A DNA stretch of 64,000 nt, from contig JAPTMU010000061.1 of the NCBI GenBank assembly GCA_028583405.1, positions 569,764 through 633,763 on the forward strand, in the 5' to 3' direction. The notes under the pieces were generated by a model. It saw only the letters and a program-made list of their open reading frames with translations, did not search any database and was not told the origin of the DNA. Below, piece by piece: positions 21,813 through 32,805 of the stretch. Positions within the stretch are counted from its first letter, which is position 1; each line of letters starts with the position of its first letter. The DNA comes from Pogonophryne albipinna. Taxonomy: Eukaryota; Chordata; Actinopteri; Perciformes; Artedidraconidae. The position numbers and the translations under genes are program-made.

Positions 21813-23726
21813 TCACACTTCCTTTTTCATTTTCTTCATTTTCTCTATGTGACAACGATACGCATGTTGCTTAACTGGATGAGCATTTCCAACATCAATG
21901 TCATGCGTTAACACATTAGTGCTCGATGGCACATCACCAAATAGGGTCGGGTGAGCATGAACCAAGCCGACTACGTCGCCTCGCTGGCTTTCTGGAAGAT
22001 ACGCCAGGTTAGACTCTAAGCTCAACATAAACTCAGAGTTCGATAACCTACCACACTGCTGACCAACAGAGGGCACTATCAAATCATCCTCAACCATCGA
22101 CATTGCACAGGCTAGGGAAGTGGCCACGCTGGGAACAGCAGTCACCACAGTACCTTGCTGCTCCCCCTGGGAAGCTTCCCTGGCATGATAGGACTTAAGC
22201 ATGTTAACATGGCACAACCTTGTTTTTCTCCTAAGCTCAGGTGTGTCAATGATATAGTTGGTGTCAGACACTTGCCTTACAACCACATACGGACCTGAGA
22301 AACGCGCGTTGAGAGCAGATCCGGGTGTAGGCAGCAACACCAGCACCTGCTCACCAGGCTGAAACTGCCGCTTAACTGCTCTCCTATCGTACCTGTTCTT
22401 CATGCTTTCCTGCGAAGATGTAAGAGCTTCCCTTGCTAGCTTAGTCGCCTGTCGCAAACGCTCACGCCACTGGGACACAAACTTCTTCACATCAGTTTTC
22501 GGAAGGGACTCAGACATCAATTTATCTTTCAGCATCTTTAATGGGCCACGCACATTGTGCCCAAACACTAGTTCAGCTGGGCTAAACCCAATAGACTCCT
22601 GCTTTGCGTCACGAATAGCAAATAACACGAAGGGAACACCCTCATCCCAGTCCCTGCCTGTGTCATGGCAGTATTTACTAAGCATCGACTTCAATGTCTG
22701 ATGCCAACGCTCAAGTGCCCCTTGTGACTCTGGATGGTAGGCACTACACACTGAATGAGAAACACCCAATGACTGCAAGGTTTGTCTAAAAATCTTGGAA
22801 AGGAAGTTAGTTCCCTGATCAGTCTGCACAACCTTCGGCAACCCAAAGGTGGTAAAAAACTTGGTCAGTGCTGTAATGATGGCGGGTGCAGTGATTTTAC
22901 GCAAAGGGATGGCCTCAGGGAAACGGGTTGATACACACATCACAGTCAGCAGAAACTGATTACCTGCCTTGGTCTTCGGCAACGGACCGACACAGTCAGT
23001 AATGATGTGGTCAAAAGGCTCACCAATAGCCGGAACAGGACACAACGGCGCTGGGGGAACTACTTGATTTGGTTTACCCACTACCTGGCATGTGCTACAA
23101 GTTTTACAGAAACACACTACGTCATCTTTCAATCCTGGCCAAAAGAAATGTTGAAGGATCCGGTCATAAGTCTTAGTCACACCTAAGTGGCCAGACCACA
23201 AGTGCTCATGGGCTAACGCCAGAACCTGCTGCCGACAACTCACCGGAACCACTAACTGATAAACGCTGTTCCAATCAACACCTGAACCAACATCTGCATC
23301 ACTTGATTGGTCAGCCCACCGGCGCATCAGCACCCCATCATCCACAAAAAACAACTGTTTCTTATTGCATTCGTTAGGGTTCTCAGCAGCGTCAAAACAC
23401 TTGATCAAGGTAGGATCATCTCTCTGTGCCGTGATAAGCGCCTCACGGGTCAAAGGCATAGCCACCTCTGGAGCAATAGCGACAGGTTCCATTTCACCAT
23501 CATACACCATTGGAGGGCCCTCCACTAATCCATCAACAGAGGTCAACCTGTCGTTAGATAGGGCAGAAACAAGCCAAGAATCAGACAAATCCACATCCTG
23601 AGCCTGCTTACGGGCCTGAGCTCTGGTCAAAACACTAACTGCAAATACCTCCGGATGAGTCAGAGCTAGATTATCATCTACAGCACCAGGAACTGGAACG
23701 TCAACAACCTCTGGAGTAGGATACAC
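21813..23726 (-). CDS. Gmr1-like integrase polyprotein segment (637 codons)
   Basis: A long open frame of a gypsy-type integrase placed upstream of RT. Zinc-binding HHCC region: AHEHLWSGHLGVTKTYDRIL…FCKTCSTCQ. Catalytic core: the first Asp in DHIITDCVGPLPK, the second in VQTDQGTNFLSK, the Glu in YHPESQGALERW. A C-terminal domain follows (QFQPGEQVLVLLPTPGSALN, GPYVVVRQVSDTNYII, CHVNMLKSY). It runs on to the start of RT (HPVKQHAYRCHIEKMKK) before an in-frame stop. The longest intact piece of the element. Confidence 0.88.
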   Translation of the reverse strand: MYPTPEVVDVPVPGAVDDNLALTHPEVFAVSVLTRAQARKQAQDVDLSDSWLVSALSNDRLTSVDGLVEGPPMVYDGEMEPVAIAPEVAMPLTREALITAQRDDPTLIKCFDAAENPNECNKKQLFFVDDGVLMRRWADQSSDADVGSGVDWNSVYQLVVPVSCRQQVLALAHEHLWSGHLGVTKTYDRILQHFFWPGLKDDVVCFCKTCSTCQVVGKPNQVVPPAPLCPVPAIGEPFDHIITDCVGPLPKTKAGNQFLLTVMCVSTRFPEAIPLRKITAPAIITALTKFFTTFGLPKVVQTDQGTNFLSKIFRQTLQSLGVSHSVCSAYHPESQGALERWHQTLKSMLSKYCHDTGRDWDEGVPFVLFAIRDAKQESIGFSPAELVFGHNVRGPLKMLKDKLMSESLPKTDVKKFVSQWRERLRQATKLAREALTSSQESMKNRYDRRAVKRQFQPGEQVLVLLPTPGSALNARFSGPYVVVRQVSDTNYIIDTPELRRKTRLCHVNMLKSYHAREASQGEQQGTVVTAVPSVATSLACAMSMVEDDLIVPSVGQQCGRLSNSEFMLSLESNLAYLPESQRGDVVGLVHAHPTLFGDVPSSTNVLTHDIDVGNAHPVKQHAYRCHIEKMKKMKKEV

Positions 23727-24589
23727 TTTACTATATCGTTTCCCAGTATGAAATCCACACCGTCGATTGGAAACCTGGGGAGTACGGCAACAGTAGCCAG
23801 TTTGGACTGGACATGGACATTGTGGAGAGGTGCGGGCACAAAACCCATTTCAATACCTCTTACCACGGCACTTACATCACAGGCGGACTCAATACTCAAG
23901 GGCAGAGCACTGGCAAGAATGAACGGCTGTGAGCCACCACTGTCTCATAACACAGTAACCTGCCGCTGATCCTCCACCTTCCCTGATAGAGAGACAAAAG
24001 CAGTGGAGATGAACGGCTTAAAACACTCATCAGGGCCCATTTTAACAGTGGCCTGACCACTGGACACACTGTTTTAATCAAGCCCACCCCTTTTGGGTGC
24101 TTGCCACCTGCTGCCCGCTCTCGCTTCCAAGCTGCACAGTCTGCTATCACATGACCTGGGTCAAGACAAAAAAAACAAGCTCTGTTTAGCCTGGGAGCTA
24201 ACACTGGAACACTAGCACAGGGAACGTAATTGTCAGGTGCTCTACGATAAGTGTCCCGCTGAGGAGGATCACGCTGAAAAAAAAACGCTCTTGTGTATCA
24301 GTGCAAACTCGTCTGCCAGAGTGGCAGCCTGCTGAAGGGTAGTTACTTTCTGCTCGTTCAGATAGACTACCGTACGCTCCGGTACACAGTTTTTAAACTC
24401 TTCTAACATCATCAGCTCACACACTGAAGTAATGTCATCAGCTTTACACGCTCTACACCACCTGTCAAAGAGGACTTTCTTCTCCCTCGTGAAGTCCACT
24501 TACGTTTGGCCAGAAGTTTTCTTCAGGCCGCGAAAACGCTGCCTGTAGGCCTCAGGCACAAGCTCATCTGGTGGATAAAGGCTGGAACT

Positions 24590-25008
24590 AAATACAATGT
24601 GTTATTCATTTCAATGTGCGTCTGGGCTAAAGATACAATCGAGTGCTTAAATGCTACGGTACGCTATTGATCGGTGAACTGCAGACTACAACCTGCAATA
24701 CAGATGATATTAATAGTAATTTAGGGTTATGTTTCAAGTGTATATTGCTCTATAATGTGGGGTTTTATTAGTTGGGTGACTTGGTGTAACATGACATGTT
24801 GTGCACATCAATGGACATGCATAAGGCAAGAGGGAGAAATGTCTTTAGTTGGAAGTGGGTGGCTCTTAAAAGAGCCTTTGTTGTTTGTTGAAGCGGGATC
24901 AGGGTGTTTACTTCTTTGCGGCCTTCTCGGTCTTCTTGGGCAGCAGCACAGCCTGGATGTTGGGCAGTTGGGAGCGGGTCTTAGCTCGGGCCTTTCCTCC
25001 GGTCTTCC
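24590..25008 (-). pseudogene. H2A remnant (internally deleted, 5' end replaced by LINE)
   Basis: Minus strand, from 25008: GGAAGACCGGAGGAAAGG (codons of GKTGGKA), a 6-bp loss, then a jump from TRS to [19 protein letters not shown] and a TAA at 24908-24910 (TGA in the other H2A copies). The H2A 3' leader and stem-loop (24861-24876) follow, then about 270 bp of flank matching 38452-38960 in inverse orientation. Most of the histone fold is gone. The first five codons and promoter are replaced by the poly(A) end of a Tx1-like LINE. Confidence 0.92.
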
Positions 25009-27730
25009 TTTTTTTTTTAAAAACTTTATTTTATATTATTTGGGCAGTACATGATATACACAAGTTACATTAATAATACAGATAAAACACAATGAATAAA
25101 TATATAAATAACATAAAGAGAGCACGTTTATATTCCAATGAGACTCAGCTCGGTCACAGACTCAAAACGCCCCATGGCTGAGTCTGGGATTTGTCCAGGG
25201 TTTTTCTTCTCCTTAGTTCAGTAAGTATTTGTTTCACGATGGTGCCACTGTTTATGATCGTCTGATTTAGTACCATTTTGCACCTTGTCTTCCAGATCTT
25301 CATACATGTGATACAAACTGTTAATAGCTCTCTAAGTTTTCTGAATAATTGTAACTTATTTTTTGCCTCAGGGGCAGTATAAATATTAATAAGTCGATAT
25401 TTTTCATTTTTATAAAGCAATCCACCATAAGCAGCCTTCCTGGGATTATGTCCCTTCTTCTAATAATAGTGATGTCTTTTTCTTTGAAGAAAATGCCAAC
25501 TCCGTCAGCTCTACTCTCTCCGATGGATATAATACTTTTGCCTTTATGCCACCGTTTACACACATCATCAACATCACTGGTGGTATTCAGTCTAAGTTCC
25601 TGCATAAAGAGGAAGTCACAATTAGTGTCTAATAAATATTTAATTTTCCTCTCTCGAAAGTCTTTAGACTGAACACCACGTACATTCCAGGTAGCGACAT
25701 TTCAGAAGCTCATATTGGTTTATAAAATGAATCACTATGATGTATCTACATTTGCCCGTTTTTCATTTTGGTTCAAGTTTCTACTTGCAGGTCTCTTCTT
25801 TGAGACCTCAGACGGGGCTTCCCCCTGAGTCTCACTCGGGGGTCTGGAAATTCCGGAGTTGGTGAAAAAGACCCCGAGTTGCTCTCAGGGGGCGAGTAGA
25901 GGGGCATGCTGACTCGCTGACCAGCTGTAAGGCTGTCAGGGCTGGAGTCAGATCCTGGGCTTTCGCTCACACTCTCATAATATTTCTCATCTTCAATCTC
26001 ATTCTCAGAGCTGTACTCGCTCTCTACATCACTATCAATAGTTAATCTACCCTCACCTGACTGGGATGGAGAATCGTCTTCAGGAGTTGAAGGCTGTTGA
26101 TCTTCAGGGAGAGGGAGATCCTTGCTGGCAGGACGACGACCAGGCTGCTGCTGGGCGAGAACCAGGACGACGATCAGGCTGCTGCTGGGCTGAAGAACTA
26201 GGACCAGGCTGCTGCTGGGCTGCTGGGTGAGGACCAGGACGACGATCAGGTTGCTGCTGGGCTGCTGGGTGAGGACCAGGACCAGGACCAGGCTGCTGCT
26301 GGGCTGAAGAACGAGGACCAGGCCGCTGCTGGGCTGAAGGACGAGGACCAGGCTGCTGCCGGGCTGAAGGACGAGGACCAGGCTGCTGCTGGGCTGAAGG
26401 ACGAGGACCAGGCTGCTGCTGGGCTAAAGGACGAGGACCAGGCTGCTGCTGGGCTGAAGGACGGGGCTGCTGCTGGGTGACTGAAGGAGGACCAGGCTGC
26501 TGCTGGGTTTTTGCCTTGTTTACATAAGAAGATGGGCAGTTGAAGAAGGTGTGCCCAATCTTTCCACACAGGTTGCAGAGACTGTCTGAATTGCAATCTT
26601 TAGCCTTGTGGCCCAGTTCATTGCATCTCCAACATTTCACTGTGGTGCATTTTCTGACCTGATGCTCAGCTGAGTTGCAGATGAAACAGGTGACGGATTG
26701 CCCTGGATAAATGATTCTCCCATTATAGGGGCCGAGAGATATCGAATTTGGGAGATTTTGGATCTCACCATCACTGTTTCTGTTCATCTTCATTTTGTAT
26801 TTTCTCACTCCATACCATATCCCAAATGTATCTATTGGTTTGTATTTGCTGATTATATCTCCATATCTCTTCAAATAGGTCTCAACATCATGGTCTGGAA
26901 TACAGCCAGTCCAGAATTTAACAATAATGTTTGAGATATCTATTTGAATGGAAGATTCGAAAGTCCAGTCTTTCCACTTGGGATCTGAGGTTTTAGTTGC
27001 GAGAACATCAAGGAAACATCTCAGAGGAGCTTCTTCCAAAAAGCAAAGTTCAAACTCCTTTCTGTTTGGCAGTGCAATGAAGGAATACACATCATTTGTA
27101 TTGATCCAGCAGGTATCAAATAATAGTGATTCTCCAACATATTCACGACTTGGGGGTTCTCCTGAGCCTGTGAAGTTCAGGCGAACCCAAAACTGTCCAA
27201 ATTTTGAAGCAAAAGATGGCACGCTTCCAGGAAGAGACATTTTCTTATATATTTTTTTTATATATTTTTGTATTTTATTTTCACCCTTTTTCACCTCCTT
27301 CCTTTCCTCTTCCAATTATTTTCGAGTCTGTTGGAACAGGTCGTTCAGAACGAATCATCAAACGGTCAACTATAGTTGGAATAATGTTTACATTTTCTAT
27401 CAGATTATTCTTCGATATTTAAGAAGAAAATTCCTCCTTTTCCTCTTCCTCTCATTTCCGGGTCTCGCTATGTCGGCTCGTACTGAACGAAATCGCCTCT
27501 CTCCAGTGATTTGATAAAGTGGGTTATTGAACCCGAAGCGTGTTGCTTCTGCCTTGGGAGACGACAGAGAGTCATCCCCCCTGTTTCCTCGACCACGGTC
27601 TGGGAGACGACAGGAAAGTTCAACACTTTTAAGGCTAAACATTTCATCATGGAAAGAACTAGGTCTGTATTGTCTTCCCTGAATTTGAGGATGAACACCT
27701 AACTCAATAATGGGCCTATGAACTTCCACT
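25009..27730 (-). mobile_element. Tx1-like (L1-clade) LINE, copy B, internally deleted
   Basis: From the right: possible 5' UTR (27316-27730), ORF1 (27315-26104 plus a frameshifted acidic C-terminus down to about 25740), the ORF2 endonuclease start (about 25690-25330: TSDVDDVCKRWHKGKSIISI, ESRADGVGIFFKEKD), then an abrupt join to the extreme ORF2 C-terminus (CITCMKIWKTRCKMVLNQ) and the 3' UTR. Most of the endonuclease and all of RT are deleted at about 25320. The A-rich 3' end abuts the H2A remnant at 25009. Confidence 0.87.
26104..27315 (-). CDS. Tx1-like LINE ORF1 protein with three CCHC zinc knuckles
   Basis: 403 codons. The N-terminal ~210 residues include GQFWVRLNFTGSG, LPNRKEFELCFLEEAPLRCF and IIVKFWTGCIPDHDVETYLK, as in Tx1-type ORF1 RNA-binding proteins. 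Three knuckles follow in series: CFICNSAEHQVRKC, CWRCNELGHKAKDC and CNLCGKIGHTFFNC. A Gln/Pro-rich tail of about ten-residue units (QQQPGPRPSA) runs to the end. A frameshift near 26110 separates it from the acidic C-terminus that stays in frame in the copy at 62.7 kb. It would bind LINE RNA. The protein is nearly complete even though the element cannot move by itself. Confidence 0.85.
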   Translation of the reverse strand: MEEERKEVKKGENKIQKYIKKIYKKMSLPGSVPSFASKFGQFWVRLNFTGSGEPPSREYVGESLLFDTCWINTNDVYSFIALPNRKEFELCFLEEAPLRCFLDVLATKTSDPKWKDWTFESSIQIDISNIIVKFWTGCIPDHDVETYLKRYGDIISKYKPIDTFGIWYGVRKYKMKMNRNSDGEIQNLPNSISLGPYNGRIIYPGQSVTCFICNSAEHQVRKCTTVKCWRCNELGHKAKDCNSDSLCNLCGKIGHTFFNCPSSYVNKAKTQQQPGPPSVTQQQPRPSAQQQPGPRPLAQQQPGPRPSAQQQPGPRPSARQQPGPRPSAQQRPGPRSSAQQQPGPGPGPHPAAQQQPDRRPGPHPAAQQQPGPSSSAQQQPDRRPGSRPAAAWSSSCQQGSPSP

Positions 27731-28680
27731 CATACCTTTGGTGGAAATTAATTACAAGCATTTCATCAAAAAACTACCAACCAGCTACCACAAGCTGATG
27801 TCCACCAATAATAGTAAAAACAGCTCTTCTCACTACCCTTTCGTTAATTCTTTCTAGTGTTACACTGAATCTTCTACATCATAGCAATACATTATCAACT
27901 AATTATGTTTCCCACGTTCTTTAAGTCTCACATTTAATGTGATGTAATATGGTGTCATTGAGTCCTGATCTACAACATTCTACATTCACCTATATTATTT
28001 GACATTGAGAGATTTCAATGACGTTATTATCTCTACACTCAGTTATTCAAGATATCCTGCCAAGTTGTCATCATACCATGCTCTGTTAGTGCTTATACTT
28101 CAGATATCCCAAAACAAATGTCTAAAATATTGTTAGCATTGTTGTCCACTCTCACCTCTTTGCTGTGCAGGTCGCAACACAATATTTACATTAGGTTTTG
28201 GAAATGTCTATGGGTATATACTATCTAATGTGTACCTTTTCCCTAGCCTATTTATTACGTTTAAATCCCTTCTCTCCACATAATTAATACGCTTAATACA
28301 TCGATCACATAAATAAATACAAGAAAGCCCTTTACTTAAAAAACATTTGCATTACACACTCGATTCAATTCAGACATTTACAGGTTTTTTATAAAGGCAT
28401 CAGGACAGCCTTCATGTAATCTCTAGAAATATATGAAATGATTTCTTTTTGGACCAGTTTGAATGGCTTGCACTAGATTGCCTTGGTTAATGTAGTATCT
28501 GATTGTTTATGTATGATATCATATTTCTTGATTTAGGTTATCATTTTCAGTTTTTAAAATAGACAAAGTTCTTCAACCGTTTTATATTTGATCTTAATCT
28601 GAACAAACAATATACTGTAATGTATCAAGTCTTTTTTGGTTTATTTCATTATTTAGATTTAAATTAAAAACAATGTTTCT
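27731..28680. other. Spacer without recognised genes
   Basis: AT-rich; no gene seen. I searched here for the missing H2A promoter and first codons that should flank LINE copy B if it were a simple insertion and did not find them. Confidence 0.5.
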
Positions 28681-28740
28681 CTTATATTCTCAAAAACTAT
28701 GCTCAACGGGTGATTTGTTTAGCGCATGCTCAGTACCCAA

Positions 28741-28793
28741 CCAATCCCGTGTGAGCAACGGCACAGTCTAAGTTGCATGGGATGAATATAAAT
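28741..28793 (+). promoter_or_regulatory. H2B-2 promoter with degenerate octamer
   Basis: CCAAT (28741-28745) and TATAAAT (28787-28793) are in place, but the octamer position reads AGTTGCAT instead of ATTTGCAT. The other two H2B genes keep the perfect octamer. Confidence 0.78.
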
Positions 28794-28842
28794 TACCACG
28801 CTGTGTCTCAGTGAATTATTTCTACTTCGTCAACCGTTGATC

Positions 28843-29220
28843 ATGCCTGAAGCAGCCAGCGTCAAAGCGCCCAAGAAGGGCTCAAAGAAAGCCGTCTCTA
28901 AGACCACCACGAAGACCGGCAAGAAGAGGAGAAAGTCCAGGAAGGAGAGCTACGCCATCTACGTCTACAAGGTGATGAAGCAGGTCCACCCCGACACCGG
29001 CATCTCCTCCAAGGCCATGGGCATCATGAACTGCTTCGTGAGCGACATCTTTGAGCGCATCGCGGGTGAGGCCTCTCGGCTGGCTCACTACAACAAGCGC
29101 CGCACCATCACCTCCAGGGAGATCCAGACCGCTGTCCGCCTGCTGCTGCCCGGAGAGCTGGCTAAACACGCCGTGTCTGAGGGCACCAAGGCCGTGACCA
29201 AGTACACCAGCTCCAAGTAA
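28843..29220 (+). CDS. Histone H2B (copy 2, divergent N-terminal tail)
   Basis: 125 aa, intact. The tail is [20 protein letters not shown] with [16 protein letters not shown] after it, differing from copies 1 and 3 by several substitutions and one residue fewer; the histone fold and YTSSK end are identical in type. ATG 28843 was chosen for the MPE- start. The open frame includes another ATG six bases upstream (MI-MPE), which would add two residues. Its partner H2A lies 1 kb downstream on the same strand. Its regulatory signals are weaker than those of its paralogs: degenerate octamer, wobble-containing stem-loop, no clear downstream element. Confidence 0.95.
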   Translation: MPEAASVKAPKKGSKKAVSKTTTKTGKKRRKSRKESYAIYVYKVMKQVHPDTGISSKAMGIMNCFVSDIFERIAGEASRLAHYNKRRTITSREIQTAVRLLLPGELAKHAVSEGTKAVTKYTSSK

Positions 29221-29248
29221 ACTGCTGCCGCTACTGCTGCAAACCAAA

Positions 29249-29264
29249 GGTTCTTTTAAGAGCC
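29249..29264 (+). terminator. H2B-2 variant stem-loop
   Basis: GGTTCTTTTAAGAGCC: the third base pair is T-G (U-G in RNA) instead of C-G. No CAAAGAG-type downstream element is evident within 40 bp after it. Confidence 0.85.
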
Positions 29265-29289
29265 AACCACTTACAATCTACTGCTGCTT

Positions 29290-30110
29290 TCCTCTTACAA
29301 AGTGTCTAATATACGTCAACACAATTTCCATTTTAATACAACTAAAATCATATTTATGGTGCAAGTGAACAGCCTTCTTTTTTTAAGCTGGTTTTGAAAT
29401 TATTAATTGGTGGTAGTGACATTAAACTGCCATGCTCACTTGGATCATCTTCCTGTGATCTGGCTTTTACTATTTACATTTTGTTCATTTTACTTTCTGA
29501 GCAGTATTTTTTTACATATTTGTGTTTGTATAATACATCACTTTAACAAATATATATATATATGTGTGTTAAGTGCTGCAAATATAATGTATGTACAGTG
29601 TGTGTATATATGCACGAATGAGAGTAGGTTTTATTACCAAGTAGGTTAACACATACAAGGAATTTGCTTTGGTATATTTGGTGCATACAAAGACAGAATG
29701 AATAATACCTAGCAAAACTATTAAAATCAAAATATGAAATAAGAGATGTCCTCAAAATATAAAGATAAGATACAAAAATAGACATTACACAAATTACAAC
29801 CTACACAAATAAGTTACAACTGATGATCATTTTTTCCCCGTTAAATGTTTAGCCCAAACAGCTGCATGTATTTAGGTGGGTGTGTAATTTGAGTTATATT
29901 ACGAAATATATTATTTAATAAGTGAATTACACACTGTAAAAAATCATTAATTATGACACCTTTTTGAATGTCTTAATGTTCTCTACATATTGAGACTTTC
30001 GCTTCTTAAATTACAGGAGTTTATGTTAATCTTTGAACGGGTGAAAACAATTTCAGAAAATTCAGTCTCATTCTGAAATGAATTCAGGCGGGAGACCGAC
30101 CTGATTTCTG
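29290..30110. other. H2B-2/H2A-2 spacer
   Basis: AT-rich with a TA/TG microsatellite near 29550-29610. No genes. Confidence 0.5.
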
Positions 30111-30141
30111 ATTGGACGATCACAGTTACGGATCAATCTGA

Positions 30142-30172
30142 CCAATGAGCGTACAGCTGCGCTCCTATATAA
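30142..30172 (+). promoter_or_regulatory. H2A-2 promoter (CCAAT, TATA)
   Basis: CCAAT (30142-30146) and TATATAA (30166-30172), about 65 bp before the ATG. An inverted CCAAT (gattggac) lies further up near 30110, as in the H2A-1 promoter. Confidence 0.78.
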
Positions 30173-30230
30173 TCTGGTGAGAACGTTGATTGACTTACTT
30201 TCTTCTAAACGTCAAAGAACAATCACATAG

Positions 30231-30617
<387 letters not shown>

Positions 30618-30648
30618 ACACCCTGATCCCGCTTCAACAAACAACAAA

Positions 30649-30686
30649 GGCTCTTTTAAGAGCCACACACTTCTATCCAGAGAGCT
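30649..30686 (+). terminator. H2A-2 histone 3' stem-loop and downstream element
   Basis: GGCTCTTTTAAGAGCC at 30649-30664; CAGAGAGCT at 30678-30686. Confidence 0.94.
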
Positions 30687-31080
30687 TTCCTTCATCTAAC
30701 ACTTTTATGTTTATGTATTCCACGACTGTAATGTCTTATTTGTAGTTTCCACTGTCCTGATGTGTAATGATGTATATTGTGTTGTTACTGCTTTTTCAAC
30801 ACTTATTACCATTTCTCTAGATTTTCCAAACCTTCACTAATTAAGGTTCACCTTTTTGAGAGTATTTTTAATTTGTAGGATACTGAGACTAAAAAAATAA
30901 ATGGATGTTGCTGATACTTGTTAGTGCTCATTAACTTCAAACCTCTGTACAAGTTGACCCAGTGTGTCAACATAGAATTTAAAGGTATTGTTTGATCAGT
31001 GTAACAATATAGGAAAATAAGAAATCACAGTATTTCTAGAATTACAGGTATGTATATAGAGACAGATCTGTATTTCACGT

Positions 31081-31155
31081 TGTACACCCTGATCCCGCTT
31101 CACCACCTCAACAAAGGCTCTTTTAAGAGCCACACACTTCTATCCAGAGAGTTGA
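31081..31155 (+). pseudogene. Orphan H2A 3' end with stem-loop
   Basis: accctgatcccgcttcacc…, GGCTCTTTTAAGAGCC (31116-31131) and CAGAGAGTT (31145-31153) repeat the H2A 3' processing region about 470 bp after H2A-2, with no coding sequence before it. It could act as a backup processing site for read-through transcripts or be an inert duplication remnant. Confidence 0.88.
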
Positions 31156-31159
31156 CTCC

Positions 31160-31715
31160 TTTTTGATCAGCTGTTTCTGTATTTAGACACATTTTACTGC
31201 AGGCTGAATGTACTATGGAGAGAACTCTCCCTCTGTAGTGAGCCACACCACGACTCAAGTGTACTCAGAGTTTATTTATACAGCCCAATATCACACATGT
31301 TTCATTTGGCTCAGTGGACTCAGTTTGTACAGAATGTGAATACGACCCCCTCTGTCCTTGGACCCTCATATACTCTACTTTCTCCTGATGGTGTTTTTAC
31401 ATCATTGTTAAATAATGATATATAATCTAACTGTAAATAGTATATTAAAGAGCAGTTATACATTAAATAAATAGTTGTTTACATGAATAATAATGAACTG
31501 TGCTGCAGAAGAGAGGAGAAGTGTATGTTCCTTTATTTGTGATTATATTCTATACAATATGAAATCAAAAAGCTTTTATTTGGGTTTCCAATCAGTCTGT
31601 AAACCATCACATCAACTTTATTGTCAATCTTTCAGTTTGTGTGTACAGACAGAAAGATCGAAATACCGTTTCCCATATATATACAAATATATATATATAT
31701 ACAAATATATATATA
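31160..31715. other. Spacer ending in a TA microsatellite
   Basis: No genes. Ends with (TA)n-rich sequence at about 31675-31720, into which the next element is inserted. Confidence 0.45.
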
Positions 31716-31845
31716 TATTAGGGCTGTCAAACGATTAAATGTTTTAATCAGATTAATCAAAGCTTAAAAATTAATTAATCAGATTAATCACCATTCGAAC
31801 TATGTCCAAAATATGCCATATCTTTATGTATATTGTTCTGGGAAT

Positions 31846-32805
31846 CAGGCCCGGTTCTACGGGGGTGCATAAGGGTGCATTGCACCCTCAGTTGAGTCGT
31901 TATGCACACTCATTTGAAAAAAAAAAAATGAAAAAAAATAATAAGAATAATAGTAGTGATAATAATAATAATAATAAGAAGAATATAGTTGGAATAAAAT
32001 TAATTGTAATTGTGGTTAAATAACATTGTCTGCTGCATTTATTTGCTCAATTTAAACGGTAAGTAACGTTATTATGTCAGGTGTGCATGACCTGTGCCGC
32101 TGCGCGTTCGTCATCTGCAAGGTGCTTACACAGCAGTCAGTGATGGACATCAGAAAATGGTTCAAACAACCAGCCCTTATCGCCAGCAGTTACACTGCAT
32201 CTACTGCAGGTAATAACAGTTCAGATCATGGGGCCACTGTCGTGGACACTAACGTCCGACTCATCCACGGAGGCGGAGCAGCCGCAGCCGTCTTCGTTGC
32301 CCCAAACACCGCCACCCCTCGGCGGCCCGCAAGTGCCAGAGGACCTCTGCAAAACAGAGCCTGCCCAGGTATATTTAAAAAGTACCCAACTCGCCTGTAC
32401 AGTGGGGTAAGGCGCTCATTTTGCAGCTCATGGTTTCAAAACAGAGAATGGCTGGAATATTCATGTGAAAAAGATGCCTTCACCACAACTGGCTACAACA
32501 ACTGGCGCCATGCTCTTATAGGCTATACGTGATAAGGGACTGGGAAGGCATGAATCAAGCAAAGAGCCCATAGATCCATAGATTTCTTCATTTTGCTCTC
32601 AAAGTGCACCAGATTGATGCTTTTAACTTCAATATTTAAAAAAAAATCTTCCCTGGGGAACATGCCCCCGGACCCCCTTAGAGGAGGTGAGGACCCCCCT
32701 AGAGGGTGTTAGGTGCACTCCCCACTTATAAAAATAGCACTTTACCACTGCACCCTCTCTAATCTCAGATGCACCCCGAGTCATTTTGTTCTGGAACCGG
32801 GCCTG
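31846..32805. mobile_element. Nested non-autonomous hAT element with transposase remnant
   Basis: TIRs CAGGCCCGGTTCTA and, in complement, CAGGCCCGGTTCCAGA. Flanking 8-bp repeats CTGGGAAT (31838-31845) and GTGGGAAT (32806-32813) match in 7 of 8 positions. It sits inside the gggctgtc element. About 960 bp long. Confidence 0.82.
32074..32532 (+). pseudogene. hAT transposase N-terminal remnant (TTF/ZMYM-like)
   Basis: An open frame with MDIRKWFKQPALIA, then FQNREWLEYSCEKDAF directly fused to TTTGYNNWRHAL. In TTF-type hAT transposases and ZMYM1-like domesticated proteins these flank a cysteine-rich zinc finger, so the finger has been deleted and only the edges remain. No DDE catalytic region follows. 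A remnant, not a working transposase. Confidence 0.55.

Larger units (their letters stand above)
20128..24580 (-). mobile_element. Gmr1-like Ty3/gypsy element, 5'-truncated and decayed
   Basis: Read on the minus strand the order is Gag zinc knuckle (CFFCLDPGHVIADC, about 24150), a protease-like region (…PIDGVDFILGND, about 23740), integrase, reverse transcriptase, RNase H, then the 3' LTR. Integrase before RT is the Ty1/copia order, but the domains are gypsy-like; this is the signature of Gmr1-type elements described from fish and other deuterostomes. The 5' LTR and Gag start are missing. The break at about 24570 lies in ccaccagatg, which also occurs in the H2A flank it joins. Several stops and frameshifts make it inactive. 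Confidence 0.85.

Noticed and set aside
27400..27729. 109-codon ORF upstream of LINE ORF1
   Set aside because: More likely 5' UTR of the LINE; no domain seen and no second copy available for comparison.
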